Counted from the first letter of the stretch, positions 31,481 through 42,645 are shown. The stretch: 64,000 nt of DNA from Catonia carolina (GCA_035578175.1 JAQMRL010000011.1:7327501-7391500), one strand, 5' to 3'. The notes: generated from the letters alone by a model not told the origin. Made by a program: numbers and translations.

Positions 31481-31870
31481 GTTGTTGTTGTTTAGGTCAT
31501 CAGCCGAAAGGCTGGTTTGAACTTGTAGAGGTTTTACTAAGTAAAACGAGGAGTGAGGTGGTTTACGATAGCCTTCCTCATTGAATGGAAAAGTACGCTT
31601 ATCAGCATGCTGGGTCCTCTGAAAAGCACATATTTTCCACTCTGCAAATGACACATTCACTTCATTCACCACAGGGTGTGGCTGTACAATGAAATTCATT
31701 ACTTTCAGAGCAGATAACTCTGATTAGTGTATTTTACACCTATTTCTGTTCTTAATTGATTCAGTCATTTAATTGGCTGACCATGTGATAAGAAACAGAA
31801 CTTTTTTTAGTCCTGCAACGAACAGATTGAGTGTAAATAATTTGATACTCCACCTGTCTGTTATGGGCAG
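31481..31870 (-). mobile_element. R2 retroposon with long (GTT)n end
   Basis: Starts GTTGTTGTTGTTTAGGTCATC and ends GTTATGGGCAG. Flanks AATATTAAT (31472-31480) and AATATTGAT (31871-31879) are a 9-bp duplication with one mismatch. The clear (GTT)4 shows the tail as a trinucleotide repeat. Confidence 0.8.
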
Positions 31871-31927
31871 AATATTGATGCAAATATACTAAAAATATTT
31901 TGTATCAAAATTCAGATGTAAATTAGA

Positions 31928-32255
31928 CTTAACCGGGTTAGTCTAGTGGTAAAGTCATCGCCGCGAGTCAGCTGTTTAACAACTGAATATCGGAGACAAA
32001 TGTTCCTTGGTTCAAATCGTAGTAAAGGTATTCTTTTATACGGATTTGAATACTTCATAGATATTAGTTACCGGTATATTCTAATGGCTGGGATTCAATT
32101 AACTATACTCTTTTAGGAATGGTCGGCCTGATTCTGTACAAGACTACACCTAATTTACACGTCATTTTCATCATCCTCATCTCATTGGTTTATTGGGTTG
32201 CATAATGTTCTAAATTGAACAAATTGAAACGTACACACAACAGGGATTAGAAAAA
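31928..32255 (+). mobile_element. S3 tRNA-derived SINE, nearly full length
   Basis: Head ACCGGGTTAGTCTAGTGG contains an A box (TAGTCTAGTGGTAAAG). GGTTCAAATCG about 60 bases later is the B box. The body continues GGATTTGAATACTTC, GGTCGGCCTGATTCTGTAC, ACACGTCATTTTCATC and ends ACGTACACACAACAGGGATTAGAAAAAA. This copy defines the family's 5' end. The long D-arm-to-T-arm spacing suggests a tRNA with a long variable arm or insertion as source. Confidence 0.75.
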
Positions 32256-32339
32256 ACAAACTTTCCTACATGTTTGTATTCTTATAGAAAATTTCTTCCC
32301 TAGAAAAGAAAAGTTTCGAAATTATAAGTTTTTTATTTA

Positions 32340-32577
32340 CATTTTCCCGCCTTTCGGAGCAGTCCAGTAAGTCAGCTGATATATATTTACTTACAGTTAT
32401 TAAGTAACACTCTTTGGGCGAGCTATTAAGTATGGTTACCAGCTGATATTAATACATGAACAAACACTCCTGTTTGCCCTGTTCAAATTTACAATAAAAG
32501 TAATATCCAATAACAAGCAGCGAAATTGTGTAATCAAATTTAGTAGTTGATTGAAAATAAAAGTTTCCAACAAAAAA
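32340..32577 (+). repeat. R3 repeat copy
   Basis: Aligns with 8337-8580, including ATGGTTACCAGCTGA, TGAACAAACACTCC, CCCTGTTCAAA and ATAACAAGCAGCGAAATTG. The alignment ends at AAAATAAAAGTTTCC, near an A-run, so a retroposon is possible. Confidence 0.55.
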
Positions 32578-32652
32578 AAATTAAAAAAATGTTTTACCTA
32601 TGATGATATGGATGAAAACAATTTTTCTTAGAAATATGCTAACTTCCTCAAA

Positions 32653-32958
32653 GTGGTAATGTTAATATTTTTGTGTGCTTTTAAAATGGTTAAGGATACG
32701 CTTGTGTATGTCATAATTCATGATTGTGACACACTTATGATACACAGATTATTAACACTGACCAAACTGATGACGCGACTTCAAGTAAAATACATCATTG
32801 ATGTGTTCCTTCGCACATACACACGATTTAAAAATAAATTACTCAATAATCCAAAACAGTTCATTGTTGACCTATACACACCAGATTTACCAACTCCCCC
32901 TACACGAAGACTGAAACGACTCTGGAGTAGGGATATCATGAGACGTCAAAATTAAAGC
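32653..32958 (+). pseudogene. Jockey-like LINE C-terminal tail
   Basis: An open 100-codon frame ends TRFKNKLLNNPKQFIVDLY, then TPDLPTPPTRRLKRLWSRDI and a stop. The pattern N-P-x-x-x-x-x-x-L ... P-P-x-x-R-R-L-K-R-x-x-x-x-D is the typical end of Jockey-clade ORF2. The initiator at 32653 is arbitrary. Upstream reverse transcriptase is absent (5' truncation); an AT-rich stretch follows. This is inference from a short tail. Confidence 0.5.
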
Positions 32959-33976
32959 AAAACAAAATAAAATAAGTAAATAATTAACAAAATAATGAAC
33001 TAACTTAATTATTACGGTTGGAGTACTGTTAATGGGCAGCGATCTCCTCAATGTCTTAAAATTTGTCAATATTTGTATCCTTTTTTGATCAAATTTGCTT
33101 GTGGTTAATTTTATACAGTTGCAAATAAAAATATCTTGTACAGTCAAAAAAAAATCAGAGCTTACTTTTTGTCTAATAATGTAAATTAATAAAGTAATGA
33201 AACCAGTACTGTCATTTCCAATGTTAAAGTAATACCGAAAATATACTAGACAATATGGATGTTTCCGGTAATTTCACTGTTAAATATTATATCATTTCCG
33301 CATATTTTTACAATATAAAAGAAACTTAACAATCGTAATACAGTAGTTACAATTAGAGGATAAAAAACCGGACATAATTATTATATAATAAGCAGGAATT
33401 AAACAGTTTTCATTCGTACCAATTTAAATACTCTATTACATCTCTTTATTTGTATTGGTATAACAAAATATTTGTATTGCATGTGTAACTAAGTAACAGG
33501 CTACATAAATTCATCCGTGTAACAAGCACGCTGTATCCTATACGCTTGCATTTGACAACTGAAATGAAAACGAATAACTTCCCATATTTCAACGGAACAA
33601 TAAAATAAATACTGCTCCTTATTAACAGAATTTTACTTCGGTTTTATAATATTTTTATGTAGGCTAAATCTAAAACATAAATAATATCGTGATGTATCAT
33701 AATATAAAATAGATAACTTATTAAAAAAAATTAATTTATCAGATCATTTTAACATGAAACCGCCTGTACGAATACTATACAATGAACGTCTGCTTTTTAT
33801 TAAAGAAGAGAATGAATTCGACAATATTTTCAAATATTTTATTATTTTCTAAAACGAATAAATTACGAAAATTATTTCCGTATGATATAGTCTAATCCTG
33901 ATAAGGTGTTTGAAAAAATCTAAATATTAGGTTTACAAAAACAATTAAGTATAAATTTATAATTTAATAACAAGTT
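32959..33976. other. AT-rich spacer
   Basis: No feature recognised before the TIR element. Confidence 0.4.
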
Positions 33977-34525
33977 TACCGGGTGTCCCAAAAGTCCGAG
34001 CATGGTGAAATATTTCGCGAACTAGTATGTTATTCTTCAAAACACTATATAATCTTATGAATAAAAACTACTGAAATTCATGTTCGTACATTTTTTCCGC
34101 CATCTTAAATGCAACTTTTTTTTTAAATACGAAGGTGGTCATGTGGCACATCATTTCCATGTAGAATTTTGCGAAAATCCACTGGTAAAAACTGTTTTCA
34201 AATATCTCTTACCGTTCTGGAGTTACAGCCCGTCAAACTCGGGAACACAGTGAAAATAGTCTGTCTTGGATGTTAGTATTATCTTCCTTAACCGTCACTA
34301 AGAGTTAATTCACTGTTCAATTTGACTTAATTTGAGTGTAATTTTAACAAATCAGTCCAAATCTTTATTAACCCTTTCTTTTTAATGCTTGTACAATGCA
34401 AAATTTAAATAAGGTAAAAAACCCAACAAGCCATTGCTTATTGTTGACTATGTTACAGCTGACTTTAAGTAATTTTTGATGAATCATTTTTTTAGTTTGT
34501 ATTTGAAGTTTTAATTACCGAGTGT

Positions 34526-34885
34526 TTGTCAGTACTGCTGTTCGTAAAGCTGTCGAAAAATTTGGCCATTGACCTGGCTTTAAATGAAAAGGAAAGAATA
34601 ACAATACTTATGATGCGGGGTTACGGTAAAATGATCAGATCATACGACCAGATTGTGTACTTATTTAATAATGAATTTGCTTATCGTCCTCCAATTTCGA
34701 AAACCGTAATTCAAAATATAATAAAAAGTTTTGAAGAAACTGGGAGCGTTAATGACAGACCTCGCGCTGGACGGCCTTGTGCCCTGGACGATAACCAGAA
34801 ACTAAATATTTTTCAATCATTCTTAGAGGATCTGTCACCGCCACCCCTTCTAATTAATCATTTACTGTGTTGCCGGCTTCAATAG
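34526..34885 (+). pseudogene. Transposase N-terminal HTH remnant, interrupted
   Basis: The true coding part (about 34569-34828) reads LALNEKERITILMMRGYG, RSYDQIVYLFNNEF, ISKTVIQNIIKSFEETGSVN and RPRAGRP. This is the helix-turn-helix (DUF4817-like, paired-type) DNA-binding domain common in insect Tc1/mariner transposases; F-E-x-T-G-S-V ... R-x-G-R-P is the signature. After the target GATC the frame enters the solo LTR and ends by chance at 34885. Beyond the LTR (35474-35583) the same frame resumes with KKSIREVASDFNLN, the second HTH, then stops at the right arm. The catalytic DDE domain is absent. Confidence 0.85.
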
Positions 34886-35469
34886 TTCTTCCGGCCTTTG
34901 ACGGCATAGCGACAAAGCTTTCGGCTCCCCACCGCAAAGGCTTTTGTCATCAAGGCCAAGCCAGTCGCCGCTCTCTACAACAGCGCTCTCGGCAGCTATA
35001 TAAAGAGCGCTGCATTGAGCCGAGTAGAATCAATTCCAATCAAGACACCGAGAGCTTCACTTCGATCCAGACAACGACAAGACGTCCACCACGGTACACG
35101 GCTGCCGGACTCCAGCGAGGACTAATCGACGACCCCGCAAGAGAGAAGATGATGCTTCCTCTCGCCGTCCCGTCACCGTAGGCCGTCGACCGGACCCGTC
35201 ATCGCCCGCTGACGCGAGCGATGCCCACAGCGGTCCCTCGACCGAGCCTTACGCCCACCGGACCCGACGAAGCAGCCATCGACGCACTACTGCGAGGGAA
35301 GAAGATGACGTCTCCGCTGGATGACAACACGCCGTGTCGCCCAGCTCCTCGACCGCCACGACGACTACGACTACGACCGACTCCTCTCCAAGACGACCAC
35401 CGCTTAAACGGCCCTTTTAAGGGCCACCAAATTAATAAGGTTGCCACTTAACGTCGCCATCCGGTGACA
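34833..35469. mobile_element. Solo LTR (637 bp) inside the transposase frame
   Basis: GC-rich block bounded by the 8-bp inverted repeat TGTCACCG ... CGGTGACA (TG...CA ends) and the exact 4-bp duplication GATC (34829-34832, 35470-35473). It contains TATATAAAG at 34997-35005 and, near its end, a hairpin GGCCCTT-TT-AAGGGCC (35410-35425) followed by AATAAG. Only one LTR and no internal coding region remain, as after LTR-LTR recombination. TG/CA ends and a 4-bp duplication suggest a Ty3/Gypsy-type element; BEL/Pao is less likely. Orientation by TATA is plus. Frames at 34867-35181, 35199-35447 and 35221-35451 are chance frames of GC-rich DNA. Confidence 0.85.
34997..35005 (+). promoter_or_regulatory. 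TATA box of the LTR
   Basis: TATATAAAG lies about 165 bases into the LTR, a normal place for the U3 promoter. It is the only such word in this GC-rich block. Confidence 0.6.
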
Positions 35470-36062
35470 GATCCTAAGAAATCTATTCGTGAAGTAGCTA
35501 GTGACTTTAATTTAAATAAAATTTCAGATAAAAACATCTGTTTTTCAGTGATTCATCAAAAATTAGCTTTAATTAGTCAATTATAAGAATATTATGAGTT
35601 TTTTGTTTTGAACTTGTCGAGTTTTTTACCTTACTTAAATTTTGCATTGTACAAGCATTAAAAAGAAAGGTTTAATAAAGATTTGGACTGATTTGTTAAA
35701 ATTAAACTCAAATTGATCAGGGAATTAACTCTTAGTGATGGTTAAGGAAGATAATACTAACATCCAAGACAGGCCATTTTTACTGTGTTCCCGAGTATGA
35801 CCGGCTGTAACTTCAGAACTGTAAGATATATTTGAAAACGGTTTTCACCAGTGGATTTTTCGCGAAATTCTACATGGAATTGATGTGCCACATGACCACC
35901 TTCGATTTAAAAAAAAGTTGTATTCAAGATTGCGGAAAAAATGTACGAACATGATTTTCAGTAGTTTTTATTCACATTCATAAGATTATATTGTGTTTTG
36001 AAGAACAACATCACTAGTTCGCGAAATATTTCGCTGTGCTCGGATTTTTGGGACACCCGGTA

Positions 36063-37056
36063 TATATGTACTTATATTTAAGTTTATTTAATGTCATTCA
36101 TTTATTCTTTATTATAATATTAGTTTATTATTTATTACAATTATCAGATTTATTGTAGTAATTGTAACTTATTAGTAGATTTACTTTAGACTATTAATTA
36201 TAATTTATAGTGTGTAATAAATACTTGTTTGTAATTCTAACTATAGTTTCTTAATATTTGTTTACCCAGATCCCTAAACGGACCTTAGCAATAAATGTCA
36301 CAATACTATATATTGCGTAGAAATAAAAATGCTTAATCGAATATAAATGAAAAGTTTATTTTCTTGATATGGAACAATTTACTTTTAACCGGAGTGTACT
36401 TAATATTTAAATTTATGGATTTTAATAACAGTATTTAAAATAGTAATAACAGTAAGATATTCATTAATAAACAGTACTACTATTATAGCAGTTATCTCTG
36501 CAATTACACAGCTCTTCATTCAGTAGTAAGTTTCGTTTAAAACCACACTGTACACATCTGCAGTAGACTGTAGAGTGCAATAAAGTTGGAATTAAACTAC
36601 TTAAGAAAATTAGGCCAGGGTATGCATTTATCTTGTTATACATATACAGTACTTAGCGTATTGTTAAACAAAGCAAGATCTAATGTAATGTTCTCTAAAT
36701 GCAGTGCATTCAGTGTTAAGGCCTTTCTTACTTAAGGGTGTAATTTACTTGTAAGTTGCAATGTCGTTGGTAAATCTGGGTGGGTTTACCTTTATTTAAA
36801 TCTTGACAACGTCCTAATGCACTAAATTAATGGCGTTTCTTAAGTCAACATTATATTTATAGGTCGGTTGTTACAGTTTAGTGCCAAATTGTTGTATTAC
36901 TTTACTTAGATTTACTTCCAACCGTTATTCTTAATCTTTTAGTAAATTTATTCAACCATATAAAAACCATCATTTTGAACTCGGTTAAATTTTGTGTGTT
37001 GTTGAGATAAACCTGTCTTTAGGGTGAAAAATTCGGGAAAATAATCGGTTGTTTCC
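36063..37056. other. AT-rich spacer
   Basis: No repeat or gene recognised. Confidence 0.4.
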
Positions 37057-37122
37057 ATGGAGTAAAGGTTAGCGCGCTACCCTAACCAAAGCGGAAGTTC
37101 CCCAGTTCGATTTCCGATATTA
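37057..37122 (+). mobile_element. S4-like SINE head fragment
   Basis: GTAAAGGTTAGCGCGCTACCC is A-box like and CCAGTTCGATTTCCG is B-box like. It corresponds to CTAGTGCGCTAGCC and GGGTACGATTCCC of the 63390 copy. No tail is identifiable. Confidence 0.45.
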
Positions 37123-37875
37123 AAATGATTATAATTGAAAACATCTCATATCATAATATTAACAAGATGTTGATACAATTTTAATAAACTGTAAAATTTT
37201 ATGAATTTGTTTTTTTATGTTTCAGGTATGTTGATGGTGATGTTTCTATTTTAATTAACTTGTGTTGTAAGTAATTAGTTTTTAGTTAATTATAATTTTC
37301 ATAATTTTGGGTTATTAACTCATTGATTTTAAATGTCATTAATTTATCAAGTTAACTGTGGTTGTTTAATAGAAACAATCAGGTGGTTCGTTTTCTTCCA
37401 TGAAAAATATTGTTGTTTGTTTTTGGACAAATCCTTAAGGTTGGATTGCATTTAACATTCTGCACTTGATTGTCTGTTTCTTGTTTGAATTGAAAGACGT
37501 GACGCTATGTTTTCGGCACAGGAGGAAAATTAGCTTCAAATATTGGTGCGTAGTTGAAACATCAGGTAGGGTTATTGTTGTTTGTCTTTAAAAGACGTAA
37601 GATATAAAAACTAAGGTAGTCAATTTTAGTCCTCTCGTACAATCAACTAATAGATTTCTGACCACCGGTAGAAGCGACTTAAAGAGTATTCGACAGCAAT
37701 TTCTCAGCTATATTTTATCAAAATTATTCCAGAAACTTGGAATTGCAGGATACGTGCGTCTTCGCTCGGTGACTTATTGAAGAAAAACAAACGGAGCAAA
37801 TTATTCGTGAAATTATGCAAAACTGCTTAGAGCGTTTAAACTTGCGTGCCTCTTCGTGTATCAACAGAAAATATC
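37123..37875. other. AT-rich spacer
   Basis: No feature recognised up to the LINE graveyard. Confidence 0.35.
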
Positions 37876-37879
37876 AAAG

Positions 37880-38125
37880 TAAGTCGAAGAAATTTCATTT
37901 CAAATGCTTGAAATCTACTTACCTCTCACTTTGATAGCACCCAAGTTTCACTGCCATATTGTAGAGTCAAAACTGCTATTGTTTTGTAAAATCTCAACTT
38001 CGTGTTTTTGCTGGTGCTATTTTTTAAGGTCCTGTGGATAGTTTTGCATGTTTGTTGAAATTGGTGCATCATATTGTAAGCATATTTATCCTGTTGGTAT
38101 GTAATGTTGCAACCTAGATACTGAA
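37880..38125 (-). pseudogene. LINE-A reverse transcriptase relic (thumb region)
   Basis: Minus strand from about 38120: LQYLGCNITYQQDKYAYNMM, HQFQQTCKTIHRTLKN, TKLRFYKTIAVLTLQYGSET, WVLSK and, after a stop, FQAFEMKFLRL. The pattern YLGC-(D/N)-x-(T/S)-Y ... C-x-T-I-x-R-T-L ... R-F-Y-K-x-x-A-V ... Y-G-S-E-T-W ... EM-x-FLR is the same family as the 40090 and 2741 relics. It is followed on the opposite strand by LINE-C at 38190. Confidence 0.75.
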
Positions 38126-38189
38126 GTGGGATATCTGAGGATTTTCTTAACTACTGGCAAGCCTCTGGACTTTGTTAATAGAGAATAAT

Positions 38190-38875
38190 TTAACGTTGAA
38201 TATTATAGAAAGTGAGTTCATGATAATTTCAAGAACAGAACAAGAGCACCAGTAAACCTTGAATATTTAAGAATAAAGGGTCGACAAGATCCAAAAATAC
38301 AAATATTTGGGACAATTATCAATAAGAATGACGACTGTTTTGAAGGAATCAAAGCTAGAATTAGGTAATTTGGTAATCGAGAACGGCTTTCATCGAAATG
38401 AGGAAAGTACTGTGCAGTAGAGACCTTAACTTGATTTAAGATTTAAGACTTCTCAGATGTCATGTGTTCTCAGTGTTGTTTTACAGGATGGAGCCCGGAC
38501 CTTGAAGAAGAACAAATTGGAGACTTTCGAAATATTGAACGATTTTAGGGTTTAGCTGGTTTGGCCCTGTCATAAACGAGAGTGTTCTCAGAATGATGGT
38601 AAAAGAAAAAGATGTCAAAACCATAAAAATACGAAATTGCAATACATGGGTCATATGTTCAAAGGGAAGACGTACAGCTTACTCCACGTAATAATTCAGA
38701 GGAAAATTATGGACAAAGAAGTCATGGTAGAAGACGTATATTCTGGCTGAACAACTTGAGAACGTTGATCAGTGCAGCTGCAATGATTTTGATAGAACTA
38801 CAACATCCAAAATCATTATACCCAAGATGATTACCAAACCTTCTTGGAGAAAACGGCACGTAATGAAAACAATTT
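38190..38875 (+). pseudogene. LINE-C ORF2 C-terminal relic
   Basis: The plus strand, with several frame changes, reads SEFMIISRTEQEH, then FGTIINKNDDCFEGIKARIR, TAFIEMRKVLCSRDLNL, CHVFSVLLYRME, TLKKNKLETFEIL, IKIRKLQYMGHMFKGKTYSL and LHVIIQRKIMDKE, ending near RRRIFWLNNLRTLISA. The block (I/V)K-x-RKL-x-Y-x-GH-x-x-(R/K)G-x-x-Y ... I-x-x-x-K-I ... R-R-R-x-x-W-L-x-N-L-R is the recognised C-terminus of a common insect LINE group. The palm domain is not present. Numerous frameshifts mark an old copy. Confidence 0.75.
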
Positions 38876-39429
38876 TGTTTAGCTCGGTGTTATCGTAGTT
38901 AAATGTATAACTTCATATTATTAATAAAATATTTGTGTCTGGAAAAAACTTTCGAAGATCCAAACTCGTACTTAGAACATAACAGAGTAGTACGACTAAT
39001 CTAAATCAAAACGAAAACATTGCTATGTTGTTGATATTTGTATCACGTGCATCACATCAATTATTCTTGTACATTTCTATGTATATTTGACCTCCAGTAA
39101 TTCACGTGTGCTCGCTAAAGGATCCTACTAAATGCTCGTTTCACCCCTCTTTAATTTATCAAATTGCCGTTGTCAACAACGCGTTCACAAACTGAAGTAA
39201 TTACTGTTGGCCTGCTAAAAAATGTACATCAATAAATCTTTATTATGAATTTTGCATTTAACCTACGTAGAAATTGATGAATTCTGATAACTGTAGTAAT
39301 GTCTGCATGTTTTTTTTTTTTAGAAATTGGAAACGCTTTTAATAAAAATGTCATCTGGATAATTATTGATGTACAATCGAAAAATTCGTTCTTTACTTTT
39401 ACCCGTTTCATTTGTAATATACTGTGAAT
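38876..39429. other. AT-rich spacer
   Basis: No feature recognised. Confidence 0.4.
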
Positions 39430-39745
39430 TTGTTACGATTGGGAAAAATGTTCGATACGCGGATTTAACTAATTACTACATTATATGACCCCCTAAAAAC
39501 AAAAAAGTTATTTTTAGAATGGTTTTCGTTCTGCAATTGATACTATTGCACCGATCGGGATAAAATTTGAAAACTAAGATTTTCTCAACCTGTTTTGGAG
39601 GGAGTATTGGAATTACCTATGTTCCCTCAAAATTAAGGGTACTTTCCTGGAATGGAAAGATACAAAAATACAACTTTCTTAAAACGGCTCTAACGATTTT
39701 TAAGAAACTGCCCTCAATTACAGAGTTTTCTTGGCTCTTTAGGAC
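39430..39745 (+). repeat. R4 repeat copy
   Basis: GTTACGATTGGGAAAAATG, ATACGCGGATTTAAC, TATGACCCCCTAAAAAC, TTCGTTCTGCAATTG, GGAGGGAGTATTGG and AAAACGGCTCTAACGATTTTTAAG. The last phrase parallels the R1 CTCAAAAACGGCTCCTACG, and the first parallels 53620 (CCAATACACGGATTTCAACTG). Confidence 0.4.
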
Positions 39746-39820
39746 AAAATAAAATTCTAGGTGAATTTTTGGGAAAGAGCGTCTTTTATATTTATTCGAA
39801 AATCTGGTTTCTTTTCAAAA

Positions 39821-40350
39821 TTAATCTACAGTCTTATGGTGGATTTTCTGGATGGTTGAAAGTGAAGAAAGATTACTCAAACAGAGAAATACAGTCCTAA
39901 AATTTCGTCGTCCATCATGGATTAGGCTGTAATTAGTCTGTTCCGGCGTCCATCTCTTCCTTGGTCTCCCCAATTCTCTTGTACCCCTTGTTTCATAAAG
40001 CAATGTATTCAAAGGTAGTCGGTCCTATGTGATGTTAAATAAAATATTTATTCTAAATAGCTGTCCATTGTCATATTTATGTTGTGATGATATCATACAG
40101 TGGTTGAGTTCCACATTTCTCTCTTATCACCTCATTTCTGCCGCTTGGATCATTGACTTTTGTTACTTGTTATCCACCATAATTTTGCAAACTTAATCAG
40201 TGTATCCTTTCTTGATTTGTCAGCCTTCGGAATGTAGTCCCACATTTCGTACTAAATCTGGATACCTTTTGTTGCACATCTTGATCATAATTATAGGTCA
40301 TGTCACATCCCAAATACTTGAAATTTCGTACCTATTCCAATATTTTAGTC
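39821..40350 (-). pseudogene. LINE-A relic, thumb block and basic tail
   Basis: Minus strand from about 40345: VRNFKYLGCDMTYNYDQDVQ, QKVSRFSTKCGTTFRRLTNQ, then a gap. From 40012 it reads TRGTRELGRPRKRWTPEQTN and YSLIHDG. FKYLGCDMTY aligns with the 37880 relic, and ELGRPRKRW-x-x-EQ with the 2735 tail. Intermediate residues are lost, so this copy has an internal deletion. Confidence 0.7.
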
Positions 40351-40739
40351 TCGGATATAGTCCCAAAATTTATTATTTATTATTATTATTATTGAATTAT
40401 GTATGTTCCTAGTTGCCAGTTTTGGAAGTGAGATGTGAACAATGACAGCTGTACACCCACAGATATTGCGGAGTGCAGAAATATGGTTTTTGGCGGGTTA
40501 TTTTATACTCAAGAGACAGTAATATAGAAGCCAATGGTCAGTGCACTTTCAAATAAGTGCGGAAACTGGAGCGGGAGATGGAACTTTAAATGACAAAGGA
40601 AAACATGAAACGATCAACGATTCTGGTAGCTGGATGGCGAAACAGGCTCTGTTGCGCTAAGATGATTTCTCTGTACGATGATTGGGGATTTTCGAGTAAA
40701 AATCTTCGGAACAAACCTTCATCTTCTTCTTCTCAAAAT

Positions 40740-41110
40740 TAAGGATTAGGCTTCCATCTGTTCCTACTCACAACAGCGACAAACTATTGAATTATTCCCA
40801 TCTTTTGCGTGGCCTCCCATCATCTCTCTTCCCCACCGGTCTTTATTTCAAAGCACTGAGGGATCCTTCCCTCAGGCATTCTCTATCCGTTCTCCTTCTA
40901 TCGATTTACATATTCTGTAATCTTTTCATTCAGGTTGTAAACATCCAGTTCCGTTCTTATGTCCCCATTTCTTAGTTAGTCCCTACGACTGCAACCCTTT
41001 GTTCTTCGCAGGAATCACATCTCTGCCACCTGTACTTACTTTCCTGTGGTCTGATACTAATACACGACTCACTTCCATAGAGTAGAACTGGGGCAGCTAT
41101 CACCTTGGGA
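40740..41110 (-). pseudogene. LINE-A relic, second copy
   Basis: Minus strand from about 41108: TKFPKVIAAPVLLYGSESCI, a diverged middle, RNW-x-FTT ending in a NVYNLNEK-I-like block, and a GGRP-like tail read across frames near 40800. LLYGSE plus an A-V/A-P context identifies the reverse transcriptase thumb/C-terminal region. The plus-strand frame 40787-40975 is antisense to it. Confidence 0.6.
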
Positions 41111-41294
41111 AACTTAGTTTACCCGTTATTTGTATCGTTATGTAAAAATCGCGGTAAAGCCAGTATCTAAAATTCGTCTTAAAATGCAATTTACGCTAAA
41201 AATTCACTAATTAAACTACATTATTGTTCAATTTTTCTGAATGGACTTCAAAATTATCTAAGTTACACGAAATTAGAACTGTCATTTCTGCCTT

Positions 41295-41765
41295 GAGCAC
41301 CAATTGACGGTGAAACACATTTTATGTGATTGTCGTTTCACAGAAGTTCAGAGAAGAAAATTTCAGCTTCTAGATGTATTTCTGAGTAATCTTTTCTGCC
41401 ATGAAGACAAGATTGAAAGTGTGTTGCAAGTGATGAAGAGCCTAAATTTGTATAACTGTACATAACTTTTATGATGTCTTAAGTAAAACTATGTAAATAG
41501 TTCTGTGTACATGTAAATGAGTGGTGTTTTGCGTGCGTGTGTGTGACAGTAATTTTCTGTCACCGATTGAATTTTGCCGATCAGTTATTGTTATTATTTA
41601 ATGTTTTTTTTTTTAATTTTTATTCGTAATTAATTCATTGTTATTATTTTTGTTGATTAATTTTTGTAATTATGTACCAGCAGTTTATTGGATACAGTTA
41701 TCATTTTGTTGTAATAACTGGTCGCTAATGACTTCATTGTTGAGGCAACCTTAAATAAATAATAA
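41295..41765 (+). pseudogene. LINE-D ORF2 end and 3' UTR
   Basis: From 41295 the frame reads EHQLTVKHILCDCRFTEVQR, RKFQLLDVFLSNLF, CHEDKIESVLQVMKS and LNLYNCT, stop at 41463-41465. L-T-V-x-H-I-L-x-x-C ... R is the typical end of LINEs of the I/R1/LOA groups, which carry C-terminal Cys/His and RNase-H-related regions. The 3' UTR contains a GTGTGT run and ends GGTCGCTAATGACTTC ... GGCAACCTTAAATAAAT. The same end marks S1 and S4 SINEs. Upstream of 41290 the frame is lost, so the copy is 5' truncated. Confidence 0.7.
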
Positions 41766-41775
41766 CTTAAAAAAA

Positions 41776-42528
41776 CTTCATTATTACGCTTCGTAGCGCT
41801 TTCACTGCCGGAGATTCTTTCTTTGTTTTTTTTTATTTCTTAACAATAGGTAACTATCGTATTTTATTCATATCAATAATGTTGCTGATAAAGCGGTTTA
41901 GTGATACGTAATGACAAACGACTGAGAATTTTGTGTTTAGTGGGTACAGGTGTGGCAGTTAATTGTTTAGGTCTTAGTTTGCGCATCGCAGAATAATACT
42001 TTTCATAGATGTTTTTTTGTCATATGATTATTTATATTTTACTTTTTTGAGTAAATACGTGTTCTGTAGGCAATACCTCAAGTTAGAAATTTTTTACTGT
42101 AGTTTAATAATTTTATTGTTTTCTGGTAAATGTTAAAACATTAAAAGAAAACAAAGATAATTTATGTTTTGTCGCAACAAATGCTATTGTTTACAAATAA
42201 CTAGGTGTATTTATACTCTATTGTCACAAAACGGAGAAATAGAATTTCTATTGTTGCGAGACAATAGTGTTTACTTAAATTTTATCGTTTTATGTCTCAT
42301 ATCAATTCTTAAATTTGCATTATAATTGAATTTTAATCGTTTTCAATTTTTGAATTAATTAATAACCTAGTTTGTTACTTTAGTTTACCAAGACATTTTT
42401 TTATTAAAGTAGTATTCCTTTAATATTCCAGTTGAAATTATTATTTCTAAAATATTTTAGTGATCTTAAGTAATCACAATTTACTCTCCAATTATTATGA
42501 CGGTTTAAAACTCTTCAACTGTAAATTA
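41776..42528. other. AT-rich spacer
   Basis: No feature recognised. Confidence 0.4.
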
Positions 42529-42530
42529 AC

Positions 42531-42645
42531 TGAAAAAATTAGATTGTGAAACATTCACACGTTTTTTTCTTGCCAATATAAATAATTAACAATATATCCT
42601 ATGTTTAATCATGAGTGAATGATGCAAAATGAAAATCAAACCTCT
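42531..42645 (-). mobile_element. R1 3'-end fragment
   Basis: AGATTGTGAAACATTCACACG to GAGTGAATGATGCAAAATGAAAATCAAACC matches the last 115 bases of R1. Confidence 0.7.

Larger units (their letters stand above)
33979..36060 (+). mobile_element. Tc1/mariner-type element with ~510-bp TIRs, split by a solo LTR
   Basis: CCGGGTGTCCCAAAAGTCCG at the left matches, inverted, CGGATTTTTGGGACACCCGG at the right, with TA outside both ends (33977-33978, 36061-36062). The inverted arms (about 33979-34490 and 35545-36060) stay similar throughout: AATATTTCGCGAACTAGT, GGTGGTCATGTGGCACATCA, TGTACAAGCATTAAAAAGAA. Without the LTR and its duplicate the element is about 1.44 kb. Only about 0.4 kb lies between the arms and encodes the N-terminal transposase region, so it cannot move by itself. 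TA duplication, CCGGGTGTCCC ends and the HTH domain place it in the Tc1/mariner (IS630) superfamily. Confidence 0.9.

Noticed and set aside
34867..35451. Three overlapping open frames of 76-104 codons
   Set aside because: They lie in a GC-rich solo LTR, where stops are rare by composition. No domain is visible and they overlap on both strands.
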